Below are positions 1-12,423 of a DNA stretch of 64,000 nucleotides, piece after piece. The stretch's first letter is position 1, and the number at the start of each line of letters is the position of its first letter. Source of the stretch: Cyclina sinensis (Eukaryota > Mollusca > Bivalvia > Venerida > Veneridae). The notes under the pieces are model-generated. The model did not search any database, had not been told where the DNA came from, and saw nothing but the letters and a program-made list of their open reading frames with translations. Location: assembly GCA_012932295.1 (NCBI GenBank), contig JAAONU010000006.1, positions 17,004,904 to 17,068,903 of the forward strand, given 5' to 3'. The translations under genes were made by a program, and so were the position numbers.

Positions 1-3000
1 ATAAAAACAATGTAGAGTAGTGCAATCATAAAAACAATCTAGAGTAGTGCAATCATAAAAACAATATACATGTAGAGTAGTGCAATCATGAAAACAATAT
101 AGAGTAGTGCAGTCATAAAAACAATCTAGAGTAGTGCATGCATAAAAACAATCTAGAGTAGTGCAGTCATAAAAACAATCTAGAGTAGTGCAATCATGAA
201 AACAATATATAGTGGTGCAATCATAAAAACAATCTAGAGTAGTGCAATCATAAAAACAATCTAGAGTAGTGCAGTCATAAAAACAATCTAGAGTAGTGCA
301 TGCATAAAAACAATCTAGAGTAGTGCATGCATAAAAACAATCTAGAGTAGTGCAGTCATAAAAACAATCTAGAGTAGTGCAATCATAAAAACAATCTAAA
401 GTAGTGCAGTCATAAAAACAATCTAGAGTAGTGCAATCATAAAAACAATCTAGAGTAGTGTAGTCATAAAAACAATCTAGAGTAGTGTAGTCATAAAAAC
501 AATCTAGAGTAGTGCAGTCATAAAAACAATCTAGAGTAGTGCAGTCATAAAAACAATCTAGAGTAGTGTAATCATAAAAAACAATCTAGAGTAGTGCAGT
601 CATAAAAACAATCTAGAGTAGTGCAGTCATAAAAACAATCTAGAGTAGTGTAGTCATAAAAACAATCTAGAGTAGTGTAGTCATAAAAACAATCTAGAGT
701 AGTGCAATCATAAAAACAATATACATGTAGAGTAGTGCAGTCATAAAAACAATCTAGAGTAGTGCAGTCATAAAAACAATCTAGAGTAGTGCAGTCATAA
801 AAACAATCTAGAGTAGTGTAGTCATAAAAACAATCTAGAGTAGTGCAATCATAAAAACAATCTAGAGTAGTGCAGTCATAAAAACAATCTAGAGTAGTGT
901 AGTCATAAAAACAATCTAGAGTAGTGCAATCATAAAAACAATATACATGTAGAGTAGTGCAATCATAAAAACAATATATAGTAGTGCAATCATAAAAACA
1001 ATCTAGGGTAGTGCAGTAATAAAAACAATATAGAGTAGTGCAGTCATAAAAACAATCTAGAGTAGTGCAGTAATAAAAACAATCTAGAGTAGTGCAATCA
1101 TAAAAACAATCTAAAGTAGTGCAGTCATAAAAACAATCTAGAGTAGTGCAATCATAAAAACAATCTAGAGTAGTGCAGTCATAAAAACAATATAGAATAG
1201 TGCAGTCATAAAAACAATCTATAGTAGTGCAATCATAAAAACAATCTAGAGTAGTGCCATCATAAAAACAATCTAGAGTAGTGCAGTCATAAAAACAATC
1301 TAGAGTAGTGCAATCATAAAAACAATCTAGAGTAGAGCAGTCATAAAAACAATCTAGAGTAGTGCAGTCATACAAACAATATAGAATAGTGCAATCATAA
1401 AAACAATATAGAGTAGTGCAATCATAAAAACAATCTAGAATAGTGCAGTCATAAAAACAATCTAGAGTAGTGCAATCATAAAAACAATCTAGAGTAGAGT
1501 AGTCATAAAAACAATCAAGAGTAATGCAATAAAAACAATCTAGAATAGTGCAGTCATAAAAGCAATCTAGAGTAGTGCAGTCATAAAAACAATCTAGAGT
1601 AGTGTAGTCATAAAAACAATGTAGAGTAGTGCAATCATAAAAACAATCTAGAGTAGTGCAATCATAAAAACAATCTAGAGTAGTGCAGTCATAAAAACAA
1701 TCTAGAGAAGTTCAGTCATAAAAACAATCTAGAGTAAAGCAATAAAAACAATCTAGAGTTGTGCAATCATAAAAACAATCTAGAGTAGTGCAGTTTTAAA
1801 AACAATCTAGTGTAGTTCAGTCATAAAAGCAATATAGAGTAGTGCAATCATAAAAACAATTTTGAGTAGTGCAATAATAAAAAAATATAGAGTAGTTCAG
1901 TCATAAAAACAATCTAGAGTAGTGCAATCATAAAAAAAAATCTGGGGTAGTGCAATCATAAAAACAATCTAGGGTAGTGCAATCATTAAAACAATCAAGA
2001 GTAGTGCAATCATAAAAACAATCTAGAGTAGAGCAGTCATAAAAACAATCTAGAGTAGTGCAATCATAAAAACAATAAAGAGTAGTGCAATCATAAAAAC
2101 AATCTAGAGTAGTGCAGTCATAAAAACAATCTAGAGTAGTGCAATCATAAAAACAATCTAGAGTAGAGCAGTCATAAAAACAGTCTAGAGTAATGCAATA
2201 AAAACAATCTAGAATAGTGCAGTCATAAAAGCAATCTAGAGTAGTGCAGTCATAAAAACAATCTAGAGTAGTGTAGTCATAAAAACAATGTAGAGTAGTG
2301 CAATCATAAAAACAATCTAGAGTAGTGCAATCATAAAAACAATATACATGTAGAGTAGTGCAATCATGAAAACAATATAGAGTAGTGCAGTCATAAAAAC
2401 AATATAGAGTAGTGCAGTCATAAAAACAATATAGAGTAGTGGAATCATAAAAACAATCTAGAGTAGTGCAGTCATAAAAACAATATAGAGTAGTGCAATC
2501 ATAAAAACAATCTAGAGTAGTGCAGTAATAAAAACAATCTAGAGTAGTGCAGTCATAAAAACAATCTAGAGTAGTGCAGTCATAAAAACAATTTAGAGTA
2601 GTGCAATCATAAAAACAATCTCGAGTAGTGCAATCATAAAAACAATCTCGAGTAGTGCAATCATAAAAACAATATAGAGTAGTGCAATCATAAAACAATC
2701 TAGAGTAGTGCAGTCATAAAAACAATCTAGAGTAGTGCAATTATAAAAACAATCTAGAGTAGTGCATTCATAAAAACAATATAGAGTAGTTCAGTCATAA
2801 AAACAATCTAGAATAGTGCAATCATAAAAACAATCTAGAGTAGTTCAGTCATAAAAACAATAAAGAGTAGTGCAATCTTAAAAACAATATAGAGTAGTGC
2901 AATTATAAAAAAAATCTATAGTAGTGCAATAATAAAAACAATCTAGAGTAGTGCAGTCATAAAAACAATCTAGAGAAGTTCAGTCATAAAAACAATCTAG

Positions 3001-3643
3001 AGTAATGCAAAAAAAAAAAGAAACAATCTAGGGTTGTGCAATCAAAAAAACAATCTAGAATAGTGCAGTCTTAAAAACAATCTAGTGTAGTTCAGTCATA
3101 AAAGCAATATAGAGTAGTGCAATCATAAAAACAATCTTGAGTAGTGCAATAATAAAAAAATATAGAGTAGTTCAGTCATAAAAACAATCTAGAGTAGTGC
3201 AATCATAAAAAAAATCTAGGGTAGTGCAATCATAAAAACAATATAGAGTAGTGCAATCATAAAAACAATCTAGAGTAGTGCAATCATAAAAACAATATAG
3301 AGTAGTGCAGTCATAAACACAATCTAGAGTAGTGCAATCATAAAAACAATGTAGAGTAGTGCAATCATAAAAACAATCTAGAGTAGTGCCATCATAAAAA
3401 CAATCTAGAGTAGTGCAATCATAAAAACAATCTAGAATAATGCAGTCATAAAAGCAATCTAGAGTAGTGCAGTCATAAAAACAATCTAAAGTAGTGCAGT
3501 CATAAAAAAAGTAGTGCAATCATAAAAACAATATAGAGTAGTGCAATCATAAAAACAATATAGAGTAGTGCAATCATAAAAACAATCTAGAGTAGTGCAA
3601 TCATAAAAACAATCTAGAGTAGTGCAATCATAAAAACAATCCA
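1..3643. repeat. 27-bp minisatellite array, about 130 copies, truncated at the window edge
   Basis: The unit is 27 bp, with the conserved core ACAATCTAGAGTAGTGC followed by AATCATAAAA or GTCATAAAA. Copies run head to tail from base 1 to about 3643, where the sequence turns non-repetitive. Copies differ by point changes and a few indels; several carry a longer ATATACATGTAGAG variant, seen for example near 65, 719 and 2341. Because 27 is a multiple of three, the minus strand stays open for up to 267 codons with a 9-residue Cys/Tyr-rich repeat, but indels shift the frame between blocks and no start context or splice signal accompanies it. It is therefore non-coding satellite. The array may extend to the left of the window. 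Confidence 0.97.
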
Positions 3644-4255
3644 GAACTTGATTGACCTAAATACGAAAAATTGGAAAAATACTAATATGAAAAAAAAGCA
3701 GAGGCTGTTTTATAAAATCATTACAAACAGCTGCTCAACATAATTATGAAATGTTAAACAGTGATCACGTATTTGGATAAATGACACGCTGATATCTATG
3801 TCGTGGAATTTTACGTTTTATGAAAATCATTGTCATTGGGGTGTTTCATACTTTTATTTTCTTTAGTTCAGAAACACGCAATTTGAACATTATCAAATTA
3901 ACACACTGGCTGTCATGGTAAGGACAATTTAGCTGTGTGTTAACAATATGGACTAGTCTATGATAACGGCAAAATTCAACAAAAATTTCATAGAGTCAGA
4001 AAGTAATGCGGATTGAAAATCTATATGCCAGCAATGCAAAATTTCAGACGTATTGTTATTTTATTGGTTTGTTTGTTTCGAAGTAGGTACATTAGAAACA
4101 CTGTAATGTAATGCGACGGTTAAGAAAAGTCATAGTGCAACCTAAATGACAGAAAGCAACGAACGGAGGTTTCACTTCTTTGTTTATTACTTTTTTTCAT
4201 ACTGGTTTTCTCTCTTAAAGTCTTTTATTTTATATCCTGATGATATGGACAATGA

Positions 4256-4296
4256 CGACGACGACGACGATGATGATGATGATGATTATGATGATG
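4256..4296. repeat. (GAC)n/(GAT)n microsatellite
   Basis: A run of GAC triplets passes into GAT triplets with one TAT interruption. It lies in sequence without a recognised gene. Confidence 0.85.
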
Positions 4297-4465
4297 AATC
4301 AGTATAACATATATCGGTGAGCGAGCAATAAGACAAATAAATGAATGATAGTTTTATACCATTTGAATATTAATGCTAACACGTGCATCGAAAATTAACA
4401 TTCCACTGATGTGAAGACTCTCTTGATTCAAAATAGAGGGATGTTTACGAAAGCAAAATGTTTAC

Positions 4466-4784
4466 CTTAGCATGAACCATCGCCTCTTCGTCAGCCTTTC
4501 CGTCCAGCAACTGCTTTTCAGCGCTTTAAACGCCTTGATTAGATCTTGTATGACGCATTGTTTACATACATAGAATGATTTTAGCATCAAATACGAGATA
4601 TTAATTGAAGTTCTAAATCCACATCTTCCCCCTCTAAGCTCACTGAGAAAAGTGTGATCGGCTTTGTCTGCTGTCGTGTCGTCAACATTTCTGCTTTTAA
4701 CGACATCCCATTCTGCTCTTCTAGATAGAATTTTATGAAACTCATCAGGGATATTCTTTTTTATAAGGTTTTGCAAAAAATTCT
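4466..4784 (-). CDS. Candidate internal coding exon of unknown gene (weak)
   Basis: On the minus strand an open frame of about 104 codons starts right after a possible acceptor (ATTATTTTAG, whose TAG is also the in-frame stop) and ends at a good donor (CTAAG|GTAAAC). Composition is protein-like, with mixed charge, several Cys and no low complexity. I do not recognise the family. No partner exon was found on either side. It could be a single exon of a larger gene, a decayed coding fragment, or a chance open frame. No ATG begins it; the first plausible initiator in the frame is a TTG, which argues for an internal exon if it is real. Confidence 0.22.
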
Positions 4785-6825
4785 AAAATAATTTTATTCC
4801 CTGCAGCACTAAATTAAGCATACAAACTTGAAAGGAAAAAACAACTTGTCTGTCTGTAAATAAGTCATTGAGTCCTAAGAAAGGTTACGCACCATTGCGC
4901 AGTCTACTTTTAAATAAATTGCCAAAAGTACTATGGTGTGATCATAATCGATCCCGCACGAAGGGCCACGTGCTTTTCAATGATTTTAATCTTGCCTGAA
5001 GTTAGATTTTTTTATTTGATACTTGACCTCGACAAAAACAATCTTTGGAAATGATAAAAAATGTAACAGTGACAAGCTGCTGCCTGATGTCATTCATCAA
5101 TGGTATAGAAAATTATTCTGTCTGTTACATTTTAGATAAAAAGATTCATTTTTGTAATTTGGAAAAAAATCCATGTAGAATAGAAAACACAAGATTTTAT
5201 AATTGAAGTTAATGTTTGTATTTGCTTCGGAAGCATCCAGAACAGAAGCTGGAGGTGATTTGGATTCCCCATAATACTTGGTTGTCTAGGGCAAAGCTTT
5301 ATTATTGTTCTGTAACACGCTACATTTCTTTTAGTTATACATATATCCCTTTCAATGCAAAATAAGTGTCCTCAAAATACAATATGTGAATCATTCTAAC
5401 AGATGATCCATCAAAAGGAGACATATGTTGAGCTGTACTGTCCACTGTTAAGACAATACATTTAAAACTTAAACATGTATGCATTTGCACTGTGCAGAAT
5501 TCAAAAACTGCAAGTCTGTTTGAAACAGCGTTAAATTCTCGAGCATTGATGTCTTCTCTACCGGCGATGATTTTTTTCTTTGCATTTTCATGTTGAATTT
5601 CAATTTTCTAATTTATGTAGCATACGAATTCAATTAACTTTTTACAACAATGCTTCAGATAAACTACTACTTTCAATAGATTTTCCAGCAGCCTTTCTCT
5701 GCCGCGGAGTAAATTAAAGTTTTAGTTTCTAATATCCGCTCACGCCTTCAGAAAATAAAAAAGAAATGAAAGTAAATAAGAGCCATTATATAAACAATGA
5801 ATCAAACATCTCGTGTATTCTTTTGGTTAAATTCGGTAACTAAGGGAGGAAATACGCAAATAGTAATAAAGCAAGATTTCGCACATGTCGAAATGAGGTT
5901 GTTATTCGTAAGTCTTAGCACGTTAACACCATAGAGTTTTATAACATATTAGTGTTGTATAAAGAACATAAAAAGAGAGAGAAAATAGTTTGATGGAAGA
6001 TTCCATGTTAACCTTTTCCACTTATTCTTTATTGCTTCACTTGTCTATTTGTATTCAAGTAAAAAACGTCCGTAGTCAAAAAGTCGTCGAATATTGTTGT
6101 GACAGCCATAAGCTGTATAGCTGTGACAGTCAAAAGCTGTATAGATTTTCTTGCAATTTGAAAATATATTTGTATTTGGCACTTCTTTACATTACCGTAT
6201 ACTTAAAGAACCCGATATAACTGGTTAAGAATTTCAAAATGAAACATAGTCAAATAACCAAACTGTAGAGAAGGTTTCTCCTTTTCCTGCCCTCATTATC
6301 TCAGAATCTAAACGTATTTTTCCACATAAATAGTATTTACAAAAAGACAATGTATGAAGGAAGTCATCAGGATAAAGACAAAATATACCGTAATATATCC
6401 ACTTTTAGATAAGATGTTTGACTATTTACGAATTACGAAATCATCCCTGTATATGGTCCGAATATATGAATACACAAGTGTGGGGCCGCATCAACATGTT
6501 AATGGGCGCATCACTTTCTTATTCTATCCGTCTAGAAAATCATAAAATCATACCCGCAGGTCTTAGCTACAAAGGTAAGGAACTGTTTCATTTGAGACAC
6601 ACAAAACATGGTTCACTGACGGCTAGTACTTTATAATTGATGACAAAATATACATTTTGTTATTAAAATACTTTGCTTCGAGGTTGAGAAATAACATTTT
6701 TGATAGTACAAATCGAGATGAGCTTGTTTTCTTAAGCTTTTGCTTATTCATTTATAGGAATACTTTACTGCAATATTTTTTTTTAATTTTTCTGTATTTA
6801 TTTTTTGTAAGTTGTGATTAAATCG

Positions 6826-6960
6826 TGTGTTATTAAAATCATGTCATTTTTTTGTTATGAAAATCATGTTATTATATTAAAATCCTATCATTTTTTTTGT
6901 TATTAAAATCACGTCATTTTTTGTTATTAAAATCATGTCATTTTTTCTTTTATTAAAGAT
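6826..6960. repeat. Short degenerate tandem repeat, about 25 bp, 5-6 copies
   Basis: The motif TTATTAAAATCATGTCATT, followed by a T-run, recurs with variants such as CACGTC, CCTATC and TGTTATT. The T-run length varies, so the spacing is uneven. It is non-coding. Confidence 0.75.
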
Positions 6961-7501
6961 AGAGCCGCACCTTTACCAGGTCAGTGTTTGCTTTCTAGTG
7001 TTTAACGTGTGTACCTTTTATAAGTTTGTGAAGTCGCGACCTTTTTAACAAACAACTTTTTCTGTCAGGATGTCTTATTCAAGCCACGTGACGGAGAAAT
7101 AAAAATATGTCAATTTCCTCGTTAACCACTGTCAAAACCACTGCATGCAGAACTTCAAGAAGAAAGTATCAGGAAATTTATGTTATGGATCTTAGGCGAC
7201 CATTTATATCTCATGTTATAATGATTATACTGCTTTGTATTATCAATAGTATAAATTTGTCAGTAGCATAAATTTGTCAAGACTGCCAGCCATCTACACA
7301 GCCTAGAAGTTCAGTCAATGTCGACACATTATCATGAAATGATCAGATAACAAGGAAGTTTCAAGAAATTTACATTTCTGTTACATATAACTGGGTAGAA
7401 TTTAATTATAATACAGCACATACCTAGCATTTTGGTGGCAATTTCATGCAAGTGGTAACATAACAGGCTAGCATCTACCTGAACCCTTAGGAGCGGTACT
7501 T

Positions 7502-7540
7502 CCTCGCGCGCGCGCGCGCGTGAACACACACACACACACA
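7502..7540. repeat. (CG)n-(CA)n alternating purine-pyrimidine tract
   Basis: A (GC)n run is directly followed, after GTGAA, by a (CA)n run. Such alternating tracts can adopt Z-DNA in vitro; whether this one does is unknown. It lies about 200 bp beyond the 3' end of the LRR-Ig receptor gene. Confidence 0.85.
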
Positions 7541-7660
7541 TTTATGAATTATGAACCCGTGGTCATTTATCCTTGTCGAGCACTGGGTTGTTTATTTTCT
7601 ATGTCGCAAATGATTGTAAAAACAAGCAAATGTGTTACCATCGTAAAATAGGAAAGTTCC

Positions 7661-7672
7661 TTTTATTTATTT
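7661..7672 (-). terminator. Candidate polyadenylation signals of the LRR-Ig gene
   Basis: On the minus strand two overlapping AATAAA hexamers lie 60-75 bp beyond the receptor's stop codon at 7735. Position and sequence fit a normal short 3' UTR. The cleavage site itself cannot be placed from sequence. Confidence 0.55.
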
Positions 7673-7734
7673 ATCTATATAAACGAGCAGAATTTAGATG
7701 TTAACCTTTGCAAACACAAAAAAACAACATATTT

Positions 7735-9651
7735 TTACAATTCAGTTTTGTCGATAAGGAGATCTGTATGTTGGTTTTCGTACGTAAATGTTGATTCCGT
7801 GACGTCGGCAAAACATTCTCTCGACTCAGAACCAACTATGAAAACATTCTGTTTTGTTATGATACGCACTTTATTTACACACTTCAACAATGCTGTTACA
7901 AGAAAAATCCCAAATATTATACCAGATATAGCAAGGAACGCTATGGCAAGGCCGTTATGTCGAATCCCTACTGTTGACATTTCCCGCCGACGTGTCATGG
8001 TTCTAACACAACTTTTGTCATTTATATCCGAAAACGAGGCTATGCATATCTCATATTCTGTGAATGGTTGTAACGACCTTATCACAAATACCTTCCAATA
8101 TTCGCTAAGTCTCCTTATAACGTAATTCGAAGTTGTTTCATAGGCCCTATACAACAACACGTGACGTTGTGCTTGAAGCGTTTTATTCCACGCTACAAGA
8201 ACAGAATCAGCATTTCGTGAGAGCACCCAAATCCCTACATCGATGTGTTTAATGTTGATTTGGAAGTCTTTATGAACTTTTGTTCCATTAGCATCAGCTT
8301 CACATCTGTAACTTCCCTCAATGTTTAAGGCTGATATATGTAAATCCAAGAAATATCCTTGTGTCAATACCTCAGACAAACTGTTTGATCCATTTGGATA
8401 GAAGTAAAGTCTTTTCCAGATTACACGAGGTTTTTGAAAACCTATGACAAAACAGTCTATTGTAAGGTTTTGTCCAATTGCTAGAAAGTAATTGGTTGCT
8501 ATTTGTGATAAGATTTTTGGTTCGTACGTGTGTGCTGGTTGTACTGTCTTCAACTGGGTAGAGTCCATACTTAGATTTGAAAGGCATTTGTTGTCTAACG
8601 GTGTTCCGATGGCTATGCATGTTGTTGTGTTTGATATGTACGGCAAGGATTGTAAACCTGTAAAGCTTATATCAATTGTAGTCAGATTTGGTATATTTTG
8701 AAAGGCATCATCTTCGATGAATATTAAATTTTTGTTTCCTTTGAGATCTATTTTTGCAAGAAATTTGCTGTTCCTAAAAGACCCGGCTAAAATGTACCGT
8801 AACCTTTTTAAGTCGTTTAAAATTATCTCCCGTATGTTAAATCTATTTAAAGAAGCATATCGAAAATTGGTAAAGTTATTCCTGCTAAGATTTACAAAAG
8901 CGAGATCCGAAAACACTGTGAAGAAGTCTAATTTCTGTTTCCACAACTGATTTACAGACAAGTCTAGAAATCTCAAATTCTCAAATCCCCTGAAAGTTTC
9001 GCTTCCTAATGAATGAAGATTGTTCTTTGAGAGGTCCAGCTCTTTTAAAGTATTCAGTCCTATGAAGTTTGCAGACACAATATGTTGTATTTTATTTTCA
9101 GACAGGTTTAACGCCCTCAAATTTCTTAGGTAATTGAAAAGATTCAGCTGAATTACCCGGAGAGCATTTCTAGATAAATCAAGCGATTGTAAAATGTTCA
9201 GTCCACTGAAAACATGTTCCTCCAAATGATAAATTTTATTTCCTGTCATATTAATTTTCTTCACGTTCTGGGTGATAGTAAATGAATTGTCTCTGAGAAT
9301 AGATAGATCATTATTTGAGAAGTCTATTTCGGTAATGCAAGAGCAATTACATTCCACATCGTCAATCCTGGCCATATTGTTCCGTGACATATTTACTGAC
9401 TTGTTACATGTAAGAGAACATGCGGAGCAATAGTTAGAGATTACTTCATGTAATGTTCCTAGTCCACAATTTGAAGCATTTAACGTTGATATTTCCTCAA
9501 TACTTTCTACTCTAAAATTGCAGTGATCAACATCAGCATGCTGCTTCCCTGGGGAACTTTCCGTCCTAAAGTCTTGCGTGCTTGTACATGATACTGGCAT
9601 TGAAGACGTTAATACAACAAATAGATGTATAAAATAAAATAATATTTCCAT
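7735..9651 (-). CDS. LRR-Ig-FN3 single-pass transmembrane receptor, intronless, 638 aa
   Basis: A predicted cell-surface receptor or adhesion protein. Residues 1-22 form a hydrophobic signal peptide. A Cys-rich N-terminal cap (Cys44-Cys105) precedes about nine leucine-rich repeats at roughly 107-340, with the pattern LxxLxLSxNxL (for example LQSLDLSRNAL and LKELDLSKNNL). A Cys-containing C-terminal cap follows. An Ig domain spans about 385-468, with Cys400, Trp412 and Cys450 in the canonical C-W-YxC spacing. A weaker fibronectin type III-like domain spans about 471-556 and ends in a TEYEICIAS strand. The membrane segment is about 567-591, followed by a tail of about 47 residues with no TIR domain or recognised kinase motif. 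The start is supported by the signal peptide and a good context (A at -3, G at +4). The coding region has no intron, as in many LRRN/LRFN/AMIGO-type genes. The architecture is established; the ligand and an immune versus neural role cannot be told from sequence. Confidence 0.93.
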   Translation of the reverse strand: MEILFYFIHLFVVLTSSMPVSCTSTQDFRTESSPGKQHADVDHCNFRVESIEEISTLNASNCGLGTLHEVISNYCSACSLTCNKSVNMSRNNMARIDDVECNCSCITEIDFSNNDLSILRDNSFTITQNVKKINMTGNKIYHLEEHVFSGLNILQSLDLSRNALRVIQLNLFNYLRNLRALNLSENKIQHIVSANFIGLNTLKELDLSKNNLHSLGSETFRGFENLRFLDLSVNQLWKQKLDFFTVFSDLAFVNLSRNNFTNFRYASLNRFNIREIILNDLKRLRYILAGSFRNSKFLAKIDLKGNKNLIFIEDDAFQNIPNLTTIDISFTGLQSLPYISNTTTCIAIGTPLDNKCLSNLSMDSTQLKTVQPAHTYEPKILSQIATNYFLAIGQNLTIDCFVIGFQKPRVIWKRLYFYPNGSNSLSEVLTQGYFLDLHISALNIEGSYRCEADANGTKVHKDFQINIKHIDVGIWVLSRNADSVLVAWNKTLQAQRHVLLYRAYETTSNYVIRRLSEYWKVFVIRSLQPFTEYEICIASFSDINDKSCVRTMTRRREMSTVGIRHNGLAIAFLAISGIIFGIFLVTALLKCVNKVRIITKQNVFIVGSESRECFADVTESTFTYENQHTDLLIDKTEL

Positions 9652-9659
9652 TTTCGATT

Positions 9660-11590
9660 CTTAGTCAGAAAATGTTCGATCCATTCGTAATGTTGAAATA
9701 TGATTCTGATTTATGTGTTTTACGAGGCTGTTCGCTTTTTGTCCTCAATTCAGTTATTCTTTTGTATAGCTATTTGAATCACAGCATTTATACCCAAACG
9801 GTTTCCATTAAAGAAAAATTATTGGTATATTGTAGCAGTAAATCTAGAACAGCTTTGAACACGAGCCAGTCTCTTCTAAACGTTCACTTATATTTATTTT
9901 CCGAACGTTTGGCGAAAATGACAATCAAATGTTAAGCATTTTCCGCAGATGTGTATGATTTAGGTGTTAATAATTTGATCATTTATCACTTCTTCATCAT
10001 ATCTTCCTCGAAGAAGAAGTAAACTATATCACCTTCATTTGTCTTCCTGTCACAGGATGTCAAATATCAACAGGAATCTGGAACGCAGTCTCTGAAACAG
10101 AATAAATAATAGTACAGCTTAATAAATGTTTCGAATATTTTCATAGATTTTCATACAGAGAGATGAATGCGATTGCTGAGAGTTTTGTTAATGTCTGCGA
10201 AAGTTATATAGAAGTGTGAATTATACAGAATGGCTGGATTTCATAGGAAAAAGCTGTATGAAAAACACAGAAAGAAAATAATTCAGTTCTATATACTTTA
10301 AAGCGTTTGTAGTAAAAGTAAACTTAGAACTTAATATTGTTTTCATTGTTACATTTAGATTTTTGCTTTACAAAGAATCAAATAATAATAGATTTTCATA
10401 TTCATGCAACGTATTTAGTTTGACCAACATTGGTAAAATTTGTTATAAATATTTTAATCGTATTTTGTACCTTAACTTTGCTACAGCTTACGATAGCTTA
10501 GTCTAGTCAATTTACATAAAATAGTTTAAAATAGTTTGTTTGTTATTCTACAATGACGTTTGACGTCACTTGGAAAGGTAATATCAGGGAACTAAAACAT
10601 ATCCATGGTAGTATTAATATAGAAATCCGTGTGAGAAGTGAACTATGAAAATATATGAAAACAATGGTGTTTACCGTTGGCAGAAAGAAATCAACAAACT
10701 TCGAGTTCCCTGAATCAAACGTTATGGTGTAAATTAAGAACATAATTGGCAAAATATCCAAATGAGAATGCTGTAGTTAGTAGAAGAATAAAGGAACGTA
10801 AGATTAAACATCTGGTCAAGTTCTGATATTGACTGAGTTCTAAAGTCGTGATATTTACTGTCAAAGTGAACATGCCTGTAATTTAGCACCGTTTTCTAGT
10901 TTTGAGATAAAATTTATTATTTTATCAACTGATTAATGATGCATTTTTATTTTATGCCTACCAATGAAATATAGGGAAATATCAGTGAGATAAAAGTGAT
11001 AATCCACTGTTCTGAATCAGTGAAATTACCATTTTGATAATCCACTGTTTGTGCCGGAACTACTTTTCCCCACCACTTAAATACAAGAGAATCCGCTGTA
11101 TTTCAGACAGTGACAGCGAGTGAAATTTATTTACCTTGTTAAATCCAGTTATAATATTGAATTCCTGAGCCTAACTAGTTGTGAACAATGATGAAATTCG
11201 CCATAAATTATTTAAAATGTCTGATTTGTTTACATAACTCACATGGACAATATCCAATATGGCCGACTTTCAATTCAATTGATTGAATATTACTCGGTAT
11301 TAATCCGCTTTTATAATTAAAGTATGTATGGCTAAAATTCAATAAATGTTGATAAACTGTGAAGAGAAAAATAAATGTTATATGATGAAAGTGTATTCAG
11401 TTTATTTCAGCAGAAGTAAAGTTATCATATGTATTGGAGATTGTCTGCACTTTTTTTTTGTGCGGAGTAACGGTTTGACCAAAGTACGCATTAACTGATC
11501 TTGGGCTCACCATGGGGAATTTATTGAAGGCCCTGAGTAAAAATGTCATAAAATACCCATTTTTGACGTGTTGGCATAAAATAAAAAGAA
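9660..11590. other. Intergenic, upstream of the LRR-Ig gene
   Basis: AT-rich sequence that includes the presumed promoter of the minus-strand receptor just above 9651. I found no clear TATA box or other defined element. Short open frames (for example 9672-9935 and 10543-10761) have no recognisable features. Confidence 0.5.
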
Positions 11591-11591
11591 A

Positions 11592-11745
11592 ATTTGTTTG
11601 TTTTTTAGTGGAAGATGGGAATTTATTTTATCTCGTGAACACCATATGTTTATATTTTCACTCGTGGCTGCGCCACTCGTGAAAATATCACATATGGTGT
11701 TCACTCGATGAAATAAATTCTCATCTTCCACAAAAACCAACAAAT
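11592..11745. repeat. Long inverted repeat / foldback element, about 76-bp arms
   Basis: The left arm starts ATTTGTTTG near 11592 and its reverse complement ends CAACAAAT at 11745. Matching blocks include GGAAGATG / CATCTTCC, GTGAACACCATATG / CATATGGTGTTCAC and CACTCGTGGC / GCCACTCGTG, with only a few bases at the centre (near 11672). The arms are imperfect but match along nearly their whole length, so the transcript or single strand would form one long hairpin. It may be a foldback-type MITE. A minus-strand open frame crossing it is a by-product. Confidence 0.85.
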
Positions 11746-11749
11746 ATCC

Positions 11750-12423
11750 TCTATATAATGTGGTAAAGACTGACTTTTCCGAGCCTGAATATTTTAAACG
11801 ATATTTTTTTCAAAACTGTGAATGATATTCCATCTTAACTTGAAATAAAATTATATCCAAAAAATCAGTCAACAAAATAAAAGTATCATAAGAATAAATT
11901 ATTTTCAAATATTTATACATTAAATTATATATTCTTTCATTAAGTATGTAAAAATATCGTGCACAAGATTCAAACATATTTCATGTCATAAAGCTATTTA
12001 TCAAATTATGAATAAATTATGAATAAACTATAGAAAAATAATTATTTGAAAATGTTTATGTTAAACAGAATAGTTTGTAGAAGTTTCCTATCAACATCGA
12101 CAATAAGCGTTTTCACTGAAATGTTAATATGTATACTAGTCGATTTTTAAACATGTTCGTGTAATTCAATCATCTAAACCTTGACGATTTAGATCATTTA
12201 GATCATGAAGTAGTAAGACAATGTTACTGGAATTCTAACGACTTTAAATAGTCGTAACAGCTCAATGCACTACTGAGCCTTACCACTGAACAAGTTGATT
12301 GTCACTGACAATGTATGCAAATATGTGTAACGAGGCAGGTGGTATTATTCCTAGAAGATTTTACAGCAGCAGTCTTTGAGATGGAATAATTTATCTAAAC
12401 AGGGAATCATTTGTATAGATTTA
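11750..12423. other. AT-rich intergenic spacer
   Basis: No gene, RNA or transposon seen. A small direct repeat around TTTAGATCAT occurs near 12188-12206. Confidence 0.5.

Larger units (their letters stand above)
3644..6825. other. Intergenic AT-rich sequence
   Basis: Apart from the microsatellite and the weak exon candidate listed separately, I see no gene, RNA or mobile element here. Short open frames near 5990-6220 and 6354-6636 lack recognisable domains, splice context or codon bias. Confidence 0.6.

Noticed and set aside
572..3519. Three long minus-strand frames encoding a repeated 9-residue Cys/Tyr-rich peptide
   Set aside because: The 27-bp period keeps frames open automatically. Indels shift the frame between blocks and no start context, signal peptide or splice signals are present.
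7748..8950. Several plus-strand frames of 69-125 codons
   Set aside because: Shadows of the minus-strand LRR-Ig gene, with no domains of their own.
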